Below the pieces are notes generated by a model. It ran no database searches, had not been told where the DNA came from, and saw nothing but the letters and a program-made list of their open reading frames with translations. From Chimonanthus salicifolius (taxonomy: Eukaryota > Streptophyta > Magnoliopsida > Laurales > Calycanthaceae), in NCBI GenBank assembly GCA_013350335.1, contig CM023537.1, forward strand, positions 50,032,111 through 50,096,110: a DNA stretch of 64,000 nt. The letters are read 5' to 3'. The translations under genes were made by a program, and so were the position numbers. Of the stretch, positions 21,631 to 34,328 are shown piece after piece. Position 1 is the first letter of the stretch. Every line of letters starts with the position of its first letter.

Positions 21631-24600
21631 AGAATTTTTTGATATCATTAGTCATTTCTATCTAAATTATAGGCCTGTTTTGTCTATTGATTGCTCAAGA
21701 AAATACTTTTGTCCATTTTATTTTATTCCCAGATGTGCCTGCCTGTCTGCCTATATGCATTGGTTTCAAGCTGAGCTGCACTAGGTCTTTAATGCATGGA
21801 TTTCATATGCATATCCAAAATTGAGTTATGGACAAGTGGTGCATAGTGGAGACTGTGGACTATATCACAATATTTTTTTTTGATAACATGGGTATCCCAA
21901 CCTCACATGGTAGGTGAGACTAATTCCACGTATACACAAAACCACCCGCATGCCTCGTGTATCAGGTGAGACGGAAGGAGTTGATCTCTAGATCTCTAGT
22001 CTAATGCTAAAAACTTAAACCAACTAAGCTACCCGTGCGTGTTTGTTGAGCTGATTCTTACTTTTGGACTATTGATTCTTTTCCCCAGTTGCACCTTAAT
22101 AGTTACTTATTTGTTCTGCTTTTATGTAATGAAACTATCCTCTCTTCTTCTTTTTTCGAATTTATTCACATGTCATTTTCCTCAATACTTAAGAGTTGAA
22201 ATGTTACAAATGGCAGGTATTGGGAGGGTAGATCAGTGAAAATATGGAGGGAGGGATAAAAGAAAGACATGAGAGTGGAATGATAGACTATGGTTTATGA
22301 TAGGGCCAACTTGAGAAGAAGAATTCGAAAAGCATACCCTAGATAGATGAGATTTGATGATGATGATGATGATTCACATGTCATTTCATTAATCTCTAAC
22401 ATTCGTATATCCTTCATCATTCAGGTATCCAAGTTGGGTTTTGGATGTGTGGGACTTACTGGAACATATAATGCTCCTTTGTCTGAGGCAGATGGAATTT
22501 CAATCATAAAAGATTCCTTTGGGAAAGGGATCACTTTCTTTGATACAGCAGATTAAGAGAGAGCCAATGCTAATGAAATACTTGTGGGAAAGGTATATGC
22601 TTCACTTCATCATGTACATACTCTTTTTCTCATTGTGCCTGTGTAGTTTAGGAACTCACCATTGATTTAAAAACTGAATGTGGGGGTCACTTCTTTTTGG
22701 TTAAGTTCTCCATATGTTTGATAAAATGGATATTTCTTCATGAAGTAGAGGTAAAATCTAATGAAAGCTGATACACAAAAGGAAAAGAAAACCAAAAAGA
22801 ATGATACCCATGTTTTAAAAGTTCTTATCCAAAGCAAGCATCATCCTCATAGCATTTTCTCCTTTGATTTCATAAATCATCAGTGAGTTGTGTATGGGCT
22901 AGAACATGGACCTTTTGGTCTATGTTCTTAGTGTTTTCTGTAGCATAGAAAATGAAGAGTAGGCCAAATGAGTATTGTGGATAACACGTTCATGTTATTA
23001 TTATTATTATTATTATTATTATCATCATAAGAATTTTTTGATATCATTAGTCATTTCTATCTAAATTATAGGCCTGTTTTGTCTATTGATTGCTCAAGAA
23101 AATACTTTTGTCCATTTTATTTTATTCCCAGATGTGCCTGCCTGTCTGCCTATATGCATTGGTTTCAAGCTGAGCTGCACTAGGTCTTTAATGCATGGAT
23201 TTCATATGCATATCCAAAATTGAGTTATGGACAAGTGGTGCATAGTGGAGACTGTGGACTATATCACAATATTTTTTTTTGATAACATGGGTATCCCAAC
23301 CTCACATGGTAGGTGAGACTAATTCCACGTATACACAAAACCACCCGCATGCCTCGTGTATCAGGTGAGACGGAAGGAGTTGATCTCTAGATCTCTAGTC
23401 TAATGCTAAAAACTTAAACCAACTAAGCTACCCGTGCGTGTTTGTTGAGCTGATTCTTACTTTTGGACTATTGATTCTTTTCCCCAGTTGCACCTTAATA
23501 GTTACTTATTTGTTCTGCTTTTATGTAATGAAACTATCCTCTCTTCTTCTTTTTTCGAATTTATTCACATGTCATTTTCCTCAATACTTAAGAGTTGAAA
23601 TGTTACAAATGGCAGGTATTGGGAGGGTAGATCAGTGAAAATATGGAGGGAGGGATAAAAGAAAGACATGAGAGTGGAATGATAGACTATGGTTTATGAT
23701 AGGGCCAACTTGAGAAGAAGAATTCGAAAAGCATACCCTAGATAGATGAGATTTGATGATGATGATGATGATTCACATGTCATTTCATTAATCTCTAACA
23801 TTCGTATATCCTTCATCATTCAGGTATCCAAGTTGGGTTTTGGATGTGTGGGACTTACTGGAACATATAATGCTCCTTTGTCTGAGGCAGATGGAATTTC
23901 AATCATAAAAGATTCCTTTGGGAAAGGGATCACTTTCTTTGATACAGCAGATTAAGAGAGAGCCAATGCTAATGAAATACTTGTGGGAAAGGTATATGCT
24001 TCACTTCATCATGTACATACTCTTTTTCTCATTGTGCCTGTGTAGTTTAGGAACTCACCATTGATTTAAAAACTGAATGTGGGGGTCACTTCTTTTTGGT
24101 TAAGTTCTCCATATGTTTGATAAAATGGATATTTCTTCATGAAGTAGAGGTAAAATCTAATGAAAGCTGATACACAAAAGGAAAAGAAAACCAAAAAGAA
24201 TGATACCCATGTTTTAAAAGTTCTTATCCAAAGCAAGCATCATCCTCATAGCATTTTCTCCTTTGATTTCATAAATCATCAGTGAGTTGTGTATGGGCTA
24301 GAACATGGACCTTTTGGTCTATGTTCTTAGTGTTTTCTGTAGCATAGAAAATGAAGAGTAGGCCAAATGAGTATTGTGGATAACACGTTCATGTTATTAT
24401 TATTATTATTATTATTATTATCATCATAAGAATTTTTTGATATCATTAGTCATTTCTATCTAAATTATAGGCCTGTTTTGTCTATTGATTGCTCAAGAAA
24501 ATACTTTTGTCCATTTTATTTTATTCCCAGATGTGCCTGCCTGTCTGCCTATATGCATTGGTTTCAAGCTGAGCTGCACTAGGTCTTTAATGCATGGATT

Positions 24601-27600
24601 TCATATGCATATCCAAAATTGAGTTATGGACAAGTGGTGCATAGTGGAGACTGTGGACTATATCACAATATTTTTTTTTGATAACATGGGTATCCCAACC
24701 TCACATGGTAGGTGAGACTAATTCCACGTATACACAAAACCACCCGCATGCCTCGTGTATCAGGTGAGACGGAAGGAGTTGATCTCTAGATCTCTAGTCT
24801 AATGCTAAAAACTTAAACCAACTAAGCTACCCGTGCGTGTTTGTTGAGCTGATTCTTACTTTTGGACTATTGATTCTTTTCCCCAGTTGCACCTTAATAG
24901 TTACTTATTTGTTCTGCTTTTATGTAATGAAACTATCCTCTCTTCTTCTTTTTTCGAATTTATTCACATGTCATTTTCCTCAATACTTAAGAGTTGAAAT
25001 GTTACAAATGGCAGGTATTGGGAGGGTAGATCAGTGAAAATATGGAGGGAGGGATAAAAGAAAGACATGAGAGTGGAATGATAGACTATGGTTTATGATA
25101 GGGCCAACTTGAGAAGAAGAATTCGAAAAGCATACCCTAGATAGATGAGATTTGATGATGATGATGATGATTCACATGTCATTTCATTAATCTCTAACAT
25201 TCGTATATCCTTCATCATTCAGGTATCCAAGTTGGGTTTTGGATGTGTGGGACTTACTGGAACATATAATGCTCCTTTGTCTGAGGCAGATGGAATTTCA
25301 ATCATAAAAGATTCCTTTGGGAAAGGGATCACTTTCTTTGATACAGCAGATTAAGAGAGAGCCAATGCTAATGAAATACTTGTGGGAAAGGTATATGCTT
25401 CACTTCATCATGTACATACTCTTTTTCTCATTGTGCCTGTGTAGTTTAGGAACTCACCATTGATTTAAAAACTGAATGTGGGGGTCACTTCTTTTTGGTT
25501 AAGTTCTCCATATGTTTGATAAAATGGATATTTCTTCATGAAGTAGAGGTAAAATCTAATGAAAGCTGATACACAAAAGGAAAAGAAAACCAAAAAGAAT
25601 GATACCCATGTTTTAAAAGTTCTTATCCAAAGCAAGCATCATCCTCATAGCATTTTCTCCTTTGATTTCATAAATCATCAGTGAGTTGTGTATGGGCTAG
25701 AACATGGACCTTTTGGTCTATGTTCTTAGTGTTTTCTGTAGCATAGAAAATGAAGAGTAGGCCAAATGAGTATTGTGGATAACACGTTCATGTTATTATT
25801 ATTATTATTATTATTATTATCATCATAAGAATTTTTTGATATCATTAGTCATTTCTATCTAAATTATAGGCCTGTTTTGTCTATTGATTGCTCAAGAAAA
25901 TACTTTTGTCCATTTTATTTTATTCCCAGATGTGCCTGCCTGTCTGCCTATATGCATTGGTTTCAAGCTGAGCTGCACTAGGTCTTTAATGCATGGATTT
26001 CATATGCATATCCAAAATTGAGTTATGGACAAGTGGTGCATAGTGGAGACTGTGGACTATATCACAATATTTTTTTTTGATAACATGGGTATCCCAACCT
26101 CACATGGTAGGTGAGACTAATTCCACGTATACACAAAACCACCCGCATGCCTCGTGTATCAGGTGAGACGGAAGGAGTTGATCTCTAGATCTCTAGTCTA
26201 ATGCTAAAAACTTAAACCAACTAAGCTACCCGTGCGTGTTTGTTGAGCTGATTCTTACTTTTGGACTATTGATTCTTTTCCCCAGTTGCACCTTAATAGT
26301 TACTTATTTGTTCTGCTTTTATGTAATGAAACTATCCTCTCTTCTTCTTTTTTCGAATTTATTCACATGTCATTTTCCTCAATACTTAAGAGTTGAAATG
26401 TTACAAATGGCAGGTATTGGGAGGGTAGATCAGTGAAAATATGGAGGGAGGGATAAAAGAAAGACATGAGAGTGGAATGATAGACTATGGTTTATGATAG
26501 GGCCAACTTGAGAAGAAGAATTCGAAAAGCATGCCCTAGATAGATGAGATTTGATGATGATGATGATGATTCACATGTCATTTCATTAATCTCTAACATT
26601 CGTATATCCTTCATCATTCAGGTATCCAAGTTGGGTTTTGGATGTGTGGGACTTACTGGAACATATAATGCTCCTTTGTCTGAGGCAGATGGAATTTCAA
26701 TCATAAAAGATTCCTTTGGGAAAGGGATCACTTTCTTTGATACAGCAGATTAAGAGAGAGCCAATGCTAATGAAATACTTGTGGGAAAGGTATATGCTTC
26801 ACTTCATCATGTACATACTCTTTTTCTCATTGTGCCTGTGTAGTTTAGGAACTCACCATTGATTTAAAAACTGAATGTGGGGGTCACTTCTTTTTGGTTA
26901 AGTTCTCCATATGTTTGATAAAATGGATATTTCTTCATGAAGTAGAGGTAAAATCTAATGAAAGCTGATACACAAAAGGAAAAGAAAACCAAAAAGAATG
27001 ATACCCATGTTTTAAAAGTTCTTATCCAAAGCAAGCATCATCCTCATAGCATTTTCTCCTTTGATTTCATAAATCATCAGTGAGTTGTGTATGGGCTAGA
27101 ACATGGACCTTTTGGTCTATGTTCTTAGTGTTTTCTGTAGCATAGAAAATGAAGAGTAGGCCAAATGAGTATTGTGGATAACACGTTCATGTTATTATTA
27201 TTATTATTATTATTATCATCATAAGAATTTTTTGATATCATTAGTCATTTCTATCTAAATTATAGGCCTGTTTTGTCTATTGATTGCTCAAGAAAATACT
27301 TTTGTCCATTTTATTTTATTCCCAGATGTGCCTGCCTGTCTGCCTATATGCATTGGTTTCAAGCTGAGCTGCACTAGGTCTTTAATGCATGGATTTCATA
27401 TGCATATCCAAAATTGAGTTATGGACAAGTGGTGCATAGTGGAGACTGTGGACTATATCACAATATTTTTTTTTGATAACATGGGTATCCCAACCTCACA
27501 TGGTAGGTGAGACTAATTCCACGTATACACAAAACCACCCGCATGCCTCGTGTATCAGGTGAGACGGAAGGAGTTGATCTCTAGATCTCTAGTCTAATGC

Positions 27601-28611
27601 TAAAAACTTAAACCAACTAAGCTACCCGTGCGTGTTTGTTGAGCTGATTCTTACTTTTGGACTATTGATTCTTTTCCCCAGTTGCACCTTAATAGTTACT
27701 TATTTGTTCTGCTTTTATGTAATGAAACTATCCTCTCTTCTTCTTTTTTCGAATTTATTCACATGTCATTTTCCTCAATACTTAAGAGTTGAAATGTTAC
27801 AAATGGCAGGTATTGGGAGGGTAGATCAGTGAAAATATGGAGGGAGGGATAAAAGAAAGACATGAGAGTGGAATGATAGACTATGGTTTATGATAGGGCC
27901 AACTTGAGAAGAAGAATTCGAAAAGCATACCCTAGATAGATGAGATTTGATGATGATGATGATGATTCACATGTCATTTCATTAATCTCTAACATTCGTA
28001 TATCCTTCATCATTCAGGTATCCAAGTTGGGTTTTGGATGTGTGGGACTTACTGGAACATATAATGCTCCTTTGTCTGAGGCAGATGGAATTTCAATCAT
28101 AAAAGATTCCTTTGGGAAAGGGATCACTTTCTTTGATACAGCAGATTAAGAGAGAGCCAATGCTAATGAAATACTTGTGGGAAAGGTATATGCTTCACTT
28201 CATCATGTACATACTCTTTTTCTCATTGTGCCTGTGTAGTTTAGGAACTCACCATTGATTTAAAAACTGAATGTGGGGGTCACTTCTTTTTGGTTAAGTT
28301 CTCCATATGTTTGATAAAATGGATATTTCTTCATGAAGTAGAGGTAAAATCTAATGAAAGCTGATACACAAAAGGAAAAGAAAACCAAAAAGAATGATAC
28401 CCATGTTTTAAAAGTTCTTATCCAAAGCAAGCATCATCCTCATAGCATTTTCTCCTTTGATTTCATAAATCATCAGTGAGTTGTGTATGGGCTAGAACAT
28501 GGACCTTTTGGTCTATGTTCTTAGTGTTTTCTGTAGCATAGAAAATGAAGAGTAGGCCAAATGAGTATTGTGGATAACACGTTCATGTTATTATTATTAT
28601 TATTATTATTT
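21631..28611 (+). repeat. Five-unit 1.4-kb tandem array containing AKR exon 2
   Basis: Equivalent points fall at 21631, 23030, 24429, 25828 and 27224, giving periods of 1399, 1399, 1399 and 1396 bp. The 3-bp change is one fewer ATT. Each unit contains intron 1 sequence, a SINE, AKR exon 2 and part of intron 2. Units are joined at (ATT)n ATCATCATAAG. In module delta the unit is single (46641-48030) and ends in (ATT)n then TTTAGTTAC, as the fifth unit does here. The five copies look almost identical; the one substitution I found is G at 26533 in the fourth unit. Such identity implies very recent expansion, homogenisation, or an assembly error. Confidence 0.93.
21872..22041 (-). mobile_element. 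tRNA-derived SINE inside each array unit
   Basis: Read on the minus strand, the segment starts at 22041, has a box A-like TAGCTTAGTTGG (complement of 22020-22031), a weak box B-like GAGATCAACTCC, and ends in an A-run (T-run at 21872-21881). This layout is that of a short plant SINE. Copies recur in every unit (about 1399 bp apart) and at about 46883-47044 in AKR copy 3. It is intronic and antisense to the AKR. Confidence 0.6.
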
Positions 28612-29265
28612 TTAGTTACAAACTTATAATGCATCTAAGGGTATATTTGGAATGGTGCGCACGGAAATTAGACTGTAATTTGACGATGTTGGAGGTATGC
28701 TGCTAGCTTTGAGAATTTGGAAAAGAATAGATGATTGATGCAGTTGTACTGAAATATCATTTGGTGGAATAGTAATTCTTCCCCAAATAAATGCTGCAGA
28801 TTGACACCAAGAATGGCTCATGATAGAAAACTGAAGCATTACACCAACTATGGTTTAATTTTCCAAACCACCCTAAATGGCAAAATATTCAGTACAATGT
28901 AGGATTTAATTACATAGATTACAGTATACAAACAAGCTGAGCTGCAGTATAAGTTTTCATCATCTCTTAGAAGGAGTATTCCTCTGAATTGTGGCTTCTT
29001 TGGTCCTAATGGAAGTAAAATATAATCTTTCAGGCATTGAAGCAATTGCCCATAGAAAAGATCCAATTGGCGACAAAATTTGGAATTGTAAAGCTGGACA
29101 GGACCACTTTTCATGTTAATGGTGCACCTGAATATGTGCGTGCATGTTGTGAAGCTAGCCTGAAGCGTCTTGGTGTTCAATACATTGATCTCTACTATCA
29201 GCATCGGGTTGATAAGACGGTGCCTATTGAGGAAACTGTAGAGCTTCTTTTCTTTGTTCTTCCAG

Positions 29266-29296
29266 ATATCTCTCTCTCTCTCTCTCTCTCTCTCAG
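29266..29296 (+). repeat. CT microsatellite 30 bp after AKR exon 3
   Basis: A (TC)n tract ends in a CAG at 29294-29296. In AKR copy 3 the tract is shorter (about 48683-48704) and ends CTAG. It follows the GTAGAG donor closely and may act as a pyrimidine-rich intronic element. A pseudo-acceptor (polypyrimidine plus CAG) exists only in copy 2. Confidence 0.6.
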
Positions 29297-32200
29297 AAAA
29301 ATTCATAGTCTTTGTTTACAAGGAAATCACTAGAATATATTCCAGACCATTTGTAGGGACTAATCTTATTTGGACAAAAGTCAGGGTCAACCACCCTATC
29401 TGCAACCTAGTTCATATCTTATTTGTATGTTCTATTTGTAGGGAACATTCTGTCTACTTCATTTAATGAGTATAAAATATGGGAAGTGATAGGACGACCT
29501 GTATTTTATAACAAGGGACATTAGGTTTGTTCTTTTTCCCATTTGTTACCATCTAAGTGGTGAAAAGGTACACCATACCTTTGTTATAAAAAAGCCAGTG
29601 TTCCTATCTTTTCCCTCAAATATATTATAATTGCTCCTTTTCCTCTGTCCTTGTTCATAACTGTGATGTTGATGGAAGAACTGTAACTGATCATTAGTGA
29701 TTGGAATCAAAATGCAAGGCAGATAGGAGAACTTAAGAGGTTTGTGGAGGAAGGAAAAGTAAAGTATATTGGGTTATCTGAAGCAAGTCCTGATACAATT
29801 AGAAGGGCCCATGCAGTGCACCTGGTAACTATTGTTCAAATGGAGTGGTCTCTTTGGACACGTGATATCGAGGAAAAGATAGTCCCACTTTGTAGGTATA
29901 TTATTCAAAGACTCAAAATTTCTTTTAGCTATACCATCGAACAAACATAAAGCATCTTTAAACATAAGTCAAAAGATCATTCAAAATTATTGGGCAGCCA
30001 ACTAGTTTTCTTGCAATTTGAAAGAGAGAATGCTTCCAACAGTGCTAAAATTTCTAAATGGCTTGTGCCACCTGAAACATATCTTAATGGTTCACGCTAC
30101 TGAAACTACTTGTAGGGGTTGACTTTTGCACACCATGTGCCCCCTTGCACTTCCTACTTGTTTCGGGAGATTAATGAAATGAGATACTACACTATTCTTG
30201 GAAATAAGATTGTAAAGATTAGGAGTATAAGTGCATCCTAAACCTCCACTAGTGAGGGACCCTATTATTTTATGATAGCAGTAGTATGTGCTACTGAAAT
30301 TATGTAACATTATCATAATATTTGTAGAATTTGGCATTTCGTGTCAATTCAAAGACCATTCTTTATTTGAATTCAAGAAAGAGAGAGTTACATGTTATAT
30401 CTTCGACTAAACTTACCCCTCTTGAAATAGTTGTCACTTGAACCATTAAGCAGGGTATCTTTGTCCACTATGAATTATGTATGCCTCCATGTTAATTAAG
30501 GGAGGTGGAATTATGAGTAGAGTTTATTCTAATTATTGCATCCTAACTCTTTCAAATTTTCTGTTTTGATTTAGGATATTCAAGTACTGGCAAGCATAGG
30601 TTACTGGTAATGATACTGAATTGGGTCATGCATGGATGCCTGTAAGATAAAATTTACCAATTTTCTGCTGTATGATGGAAGAACATGTCTGTATTATTTA
30701 ATACATTCTAAATTAAAATTTAGATGGAAGGAAGTATATCATTACCCATATCATACATGATAAAAATACATGGCAGTATCCCAACTCTACGTTTCCATGT
30801 CAGTAAATGCACCTGAGCATCACTAATCATGATGACCTTAACATTGTTGACTTGATTCCTTTCTCCTCGCATAGTATTTTCCATTTTGTTTCATTTTCCT
30901 TTGTGGTGTTAAATATGTACTTGATGCATTTTGATATTTAAATGCACATGGTGACATTTGAAATGCAGGGAACTTGGTATTGGGATAGTTGCATATAGTC
31001 CTCTTGGTGGTGGAAAGGCAGTTGTGGAAAGTATTCCAGCAAATTCTTTTTGGGTATGGACCTTGGTTTTATCATATCCTGTTTATTTGATCTTGTTCTT
31101 TGAGTTACATTGCTTATAACAAATACTTAATTGTCTCACAAATTTCATGAGTGCAGGCTGTTGATTATGGTTTCAAATGTCTTGCAATGCCATGGACAAA
31201 TCTTGGTTTTCAAGGGATAGGAATATTAAAAAAAAACGAATATACTGCTATCCTTTGAATCAACGCATTGCTGCTCCAGGCCATGATATGTTGGATTCGA
31301 TATTTATTGACCCTAAGCTTGCAATGAACCTCACTATTTGCAATGAATGAATCTTAGATATTTATGCTTAGGAAGATCCATAAAGAAAACTATACATTGT
31401 CTCTTACAAAAATTGTAACATTAGATTCTTACAGTTGATTGACTTCCATTGATGTTGATTGTTAATAATGATGGTTTACCCTAATTCACAGCCTTTTTTT
31501 TTTTAATCTAATGCTGGTCTTTTGTAAACGAAAGCTGGGTTTCCCTTTTTTTTTGGGAGGAAAGTTATCTACTTTGGGAATAGGAATCATAAGAATATTG
31601 TGATTTTTTTTTAAAGGAGAAATCAACTTTGACAAGGCCTGTGGGGAGGAGACATTAAAGGTTGTATTTAAACCTTCTCAAGGGTGTAAATATTTATCAT
31701 ATTTACTAAATGAGGTAAGATTTTGTTGAAAAACAAACAAACCATGAAATGCACGAGATTAGCATGGTTAGCTAATGAGTGATTTCACTACCTTTGAGAA
31801 TAGGGTTACAATGCTTTCTTTTTCTTGCCTCTCTCAATATATATGAATACCCATAACCCCAGAAATCACTCAAAAATGAAAGATATAGACAGTATTAGGT
31901 AAAAAAAATTCAAAAATACCCTTACGCAGAAAAAACTTTTTGAGTCAGGGCTCTGCCCCCCAACCTCTTCAAGGGGCACACTACCCCCTTAAATCCCCCA
32001 ACTCAGGGGCCAAATCCCCAAGAACACCTGATTGGGGCCCAATGTCCAATATGGCCTGGATCACCACAAAATATGAGACATTATCGCAACATATTTTCAA
32101 TTTTTCTCATAAACTTGAAAGTTGGCATTTATCAGTAGTAGCTAAAAAGATAATTGGAAGGGTCTGATCTCCATACACCCACAAAATATAGCTGAGCAGC

Positions 32201-33188
32201 ATTGTTGTTTTCAATTTAAATAGCTACAGGGTCCTAGTGAGAGGTATTTTGATGTGTGGAGGGGGCGGGAGTGGGGGTTGAAAATATATAGTCATTCTAT
32301 AGTTAGTACTTCACTAGATTTTCGACCTCTCTGTATCTTCTATAAGGTCCATTATAACTTCCTATTTCCCCTGTCTTGTGCACAATCTGTTGTTTCTTTG
32401 GGGCTCAATAACAAATGTCAACCAAAATTTTTCAGTGTGGTCAATATTTTTAGAAATATTGAACAATATTTAGAAATATTCTGAATTTTTTAAATATTAG
32501 CCCAAATTTGTAACTCAGGTACTTCGGGTCAAGTTTTATAGGAACCTATTATTTCACTTGTATACCTTTATTACATTGGTAGATTTATTAACTGACTTAC
32601 AGCAATTTTGTTTGTTTCCATTTTAGAGTACACATCCAAGGTTCATGGGAGAGAACTTGGAGAAGAACAAGAAACTCTACAATCTTTTTGAAAAGTTAGC
32701 CACAAAGCAGGGGTGCACCCCAGCCCAATTAGCTCTGGCATGGTTTCTCCATCAAGGTGATGATGTAGTTCCTATGCCAGGTAAGCATCTAACTCTATTT
32801 CATTAAAATTCTACACCCATTCTTTATTCCGTTCTTTTTTTTTTTTCACGTGTACTGAGCAGCACAAAGTTGGATGAACTTAACTGACCTAAAATAGTGG
32901 GCCTTGGGTGATGTATGTTTTGATGGTTAGATGCTAGAACAGGGTGATTGATGATCTTGTCAAATATCTACAGGGACAACCAAGATCAAGAATCTAGATT
33001 ATAACATTGCCTCCTTGAATGTGAACCTCACACAATCAGATTTGCTAGAAATTACAGACACAGTGCCTATCCATGAGGTAGCAGGTTGTTGCAATAATGA
33101 AATAATATGTTCAGTCTTATGGAAATTTGCAAATACACCAAGGAGAGATGGAGGCATTGCAAAGGAAGAACCTACAAATACAGTCTAA

Positions 33189-33998
33189 TATAATCCAACA
33201 GATGCAGAGAATGCATTTCGAGACTAAGATATGTTACAAAATAGGAGAGAATATAGGTGGGTTAACATGTCTTTTTTCTTATATGGAGCATTCATGTAAT
33301 GATGTAGCCATTAGTCTTCAGCCCATAAGATTTCTAGTCATTTGGTATAAAGCTATGTTATGTATGAGACTTAGTCATCTAAATACTTGTATAGCAACTG
33401 CTCATTCCACAACATTTACTATGCTTGTTACACCATAAAATTCTATGGGATTGAACTCAAGGGAGGTATTAAGTTTGATTTACGCTCAGCACTCTTTTGA
33501 GCCACTCTCCAAAGTTGTACAGCTCTAATAACTAGTCGGGTTAAAATGTTTCCTGTCTAAGTACAGATGAGACCCCTGAACATCTTGGTCATAAAAAAAA
33601 ATTATGAGATTGTACACTTTCTAGCATCACACCCATTATCATCTCTTAAATTGAATTTTCTTCAAACTTTTCTAAAATTTAGTTAATTATTTTATAATAA
33701 ATTGATTTATAATAAATAATTTCTTCAAAAGATTGAGGTTCTTAGAAACTACTCTAAGCACAGCAATACTTTGACTTGGTCAAGTATATAGCTTCTATCT
33801 CCTTCCTCTTCTTCCCTTGATTGCCAAGTTATCTTTCATTTGTGGCTACTTTTATTGTCTATAAATGGTCCCAATAAACATAAAAACAAGACAGGCGGCA
33901 CCACATATATTTCCTCCCTTATCAAACCCACTTGCTCTCTCAATCATCTTAGCATTCACTTCAAGCAAAGAGAGAAATAGTAGCACTAAGGCCAATCT
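33189..33998. other. AKR copy 2 downstream flank with about 290-bp extra segment
   Basis: The sequence follows the other modules except for about 33561-33850, absent at 2605, 12705 and 53080. The segment begins GTACAGATGAGACCCC and ends near TTGTGGCTAC. No terminal repeats are convincing, so it may be an insertion here or a loss elsewhere. A TATA-like CTATAAATGG follows at about 33859, before the peptide gene. Confidence 0.5.
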
Positions 33999-34328
33999 AT
34001 GGCAATCTTCTCCAAGCTTTTCAGCTGCTTCATGTCTTCTTCTTCTTTGCGCATCGTCTCGTCGTCTGAAGATGCTGCAGGTATCCAACTTAAGAAATCA
34101 AAATCCAAACCCAAGCCCAAATCCAAATCCAAATTCAAACCTCCAATTCCAGTTGCTTACTTTCCAATGAATTCCCGTTTGTCTTTATTGTATACTTCAA
34201 CTCGCACCAACATCTTCTCTTTGAAATCTCCTTGCTCCGAAACTTTACACCATATCCTTTTAGATGCATATAAAGGAATTACTTTTTTTTCAAAAAGTAA
34301 TTATTTTCAATTAAATAGAAATATTTAA
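33999..34328 (+). CDS. Small Ser/Lys-rich peptide gene, gamma copy, stop codon lost
   Basis: A 109-codon frame from ATG: MAIFSKLFSCFMSSSS, a Lys/Pro/Ser stretch (KSKPKPKSKSKFK), PIPVAYFPMNS and LSLL. Delta ends there with TTGTAG, whereas here the codon is TAT, adding 47 residues of former 3' UTR before the next stop. The core 62 residues are intact. The added tail shows no family resemblance. Either the delta stop is ancestral, which is favoured because the LSLL ending recurs, or it arose in delta. Function unknown. Confidence 0.55.
   Translation: MAIFSKLFSCFMSSSSLRIVSSSEDAAGIQLKKSKSKPKPKSKSKFKPPIPVAYFPMNSRLSLLYTSTRTNIFSLKSPCSETLHHILLDAYKGITFFSKSNYFQLNRNI

Larger units (their letters stand above)
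20936..33188 (+). pseudogene. Aldo-keto reductase copy 2 with amplified, stop-containing exon 2
   Basis: Exon 1 is 20936-20995 (ATG, 20 codons: MGKELSVQMPRVKLGSQGLE). Exon 2 occurs five times: 22425-22592, 23824-23991, 25223-25390, 26622-26789 and 28018-28185. Later exons are 29034-29237, 29723-29895, 30969-31053, 32627-32780 and 32974-33188. All splice borders are GT-AG and phases match the intact delta gene. Every exon 2 copy reads DTAD then TAA, where delta reads DTADSYG, so the catalytic tyrosine is lost and translation stops. Exon 5 also lacks four codons (HGFF) present in delta. Exon 2 is 168 bp, so skipping all copies keeps frame and would give about 296 residues without the catalytic Asp and Tyr. 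It is probably non-catalytic; transcription could continue because promoter and splice sites look intact. Confidence 0.88.

Noticed and set aside
22039..22556. 66- and 69-codon frames repeated five times in the array
   Set aside because: The first is intronic and covers SINE-adjacent DNA; the second is an intron read into AKR exon 2 ending at the TAA. They repeat only because the DNA repeats.
33865..34170. Alternative frame and antisense frame over the gamma peptide gene
   Set aside because: They are shadows of the 33999-34328 frame; only that frame keeps the conserved PIPVAYFP segment across copies.
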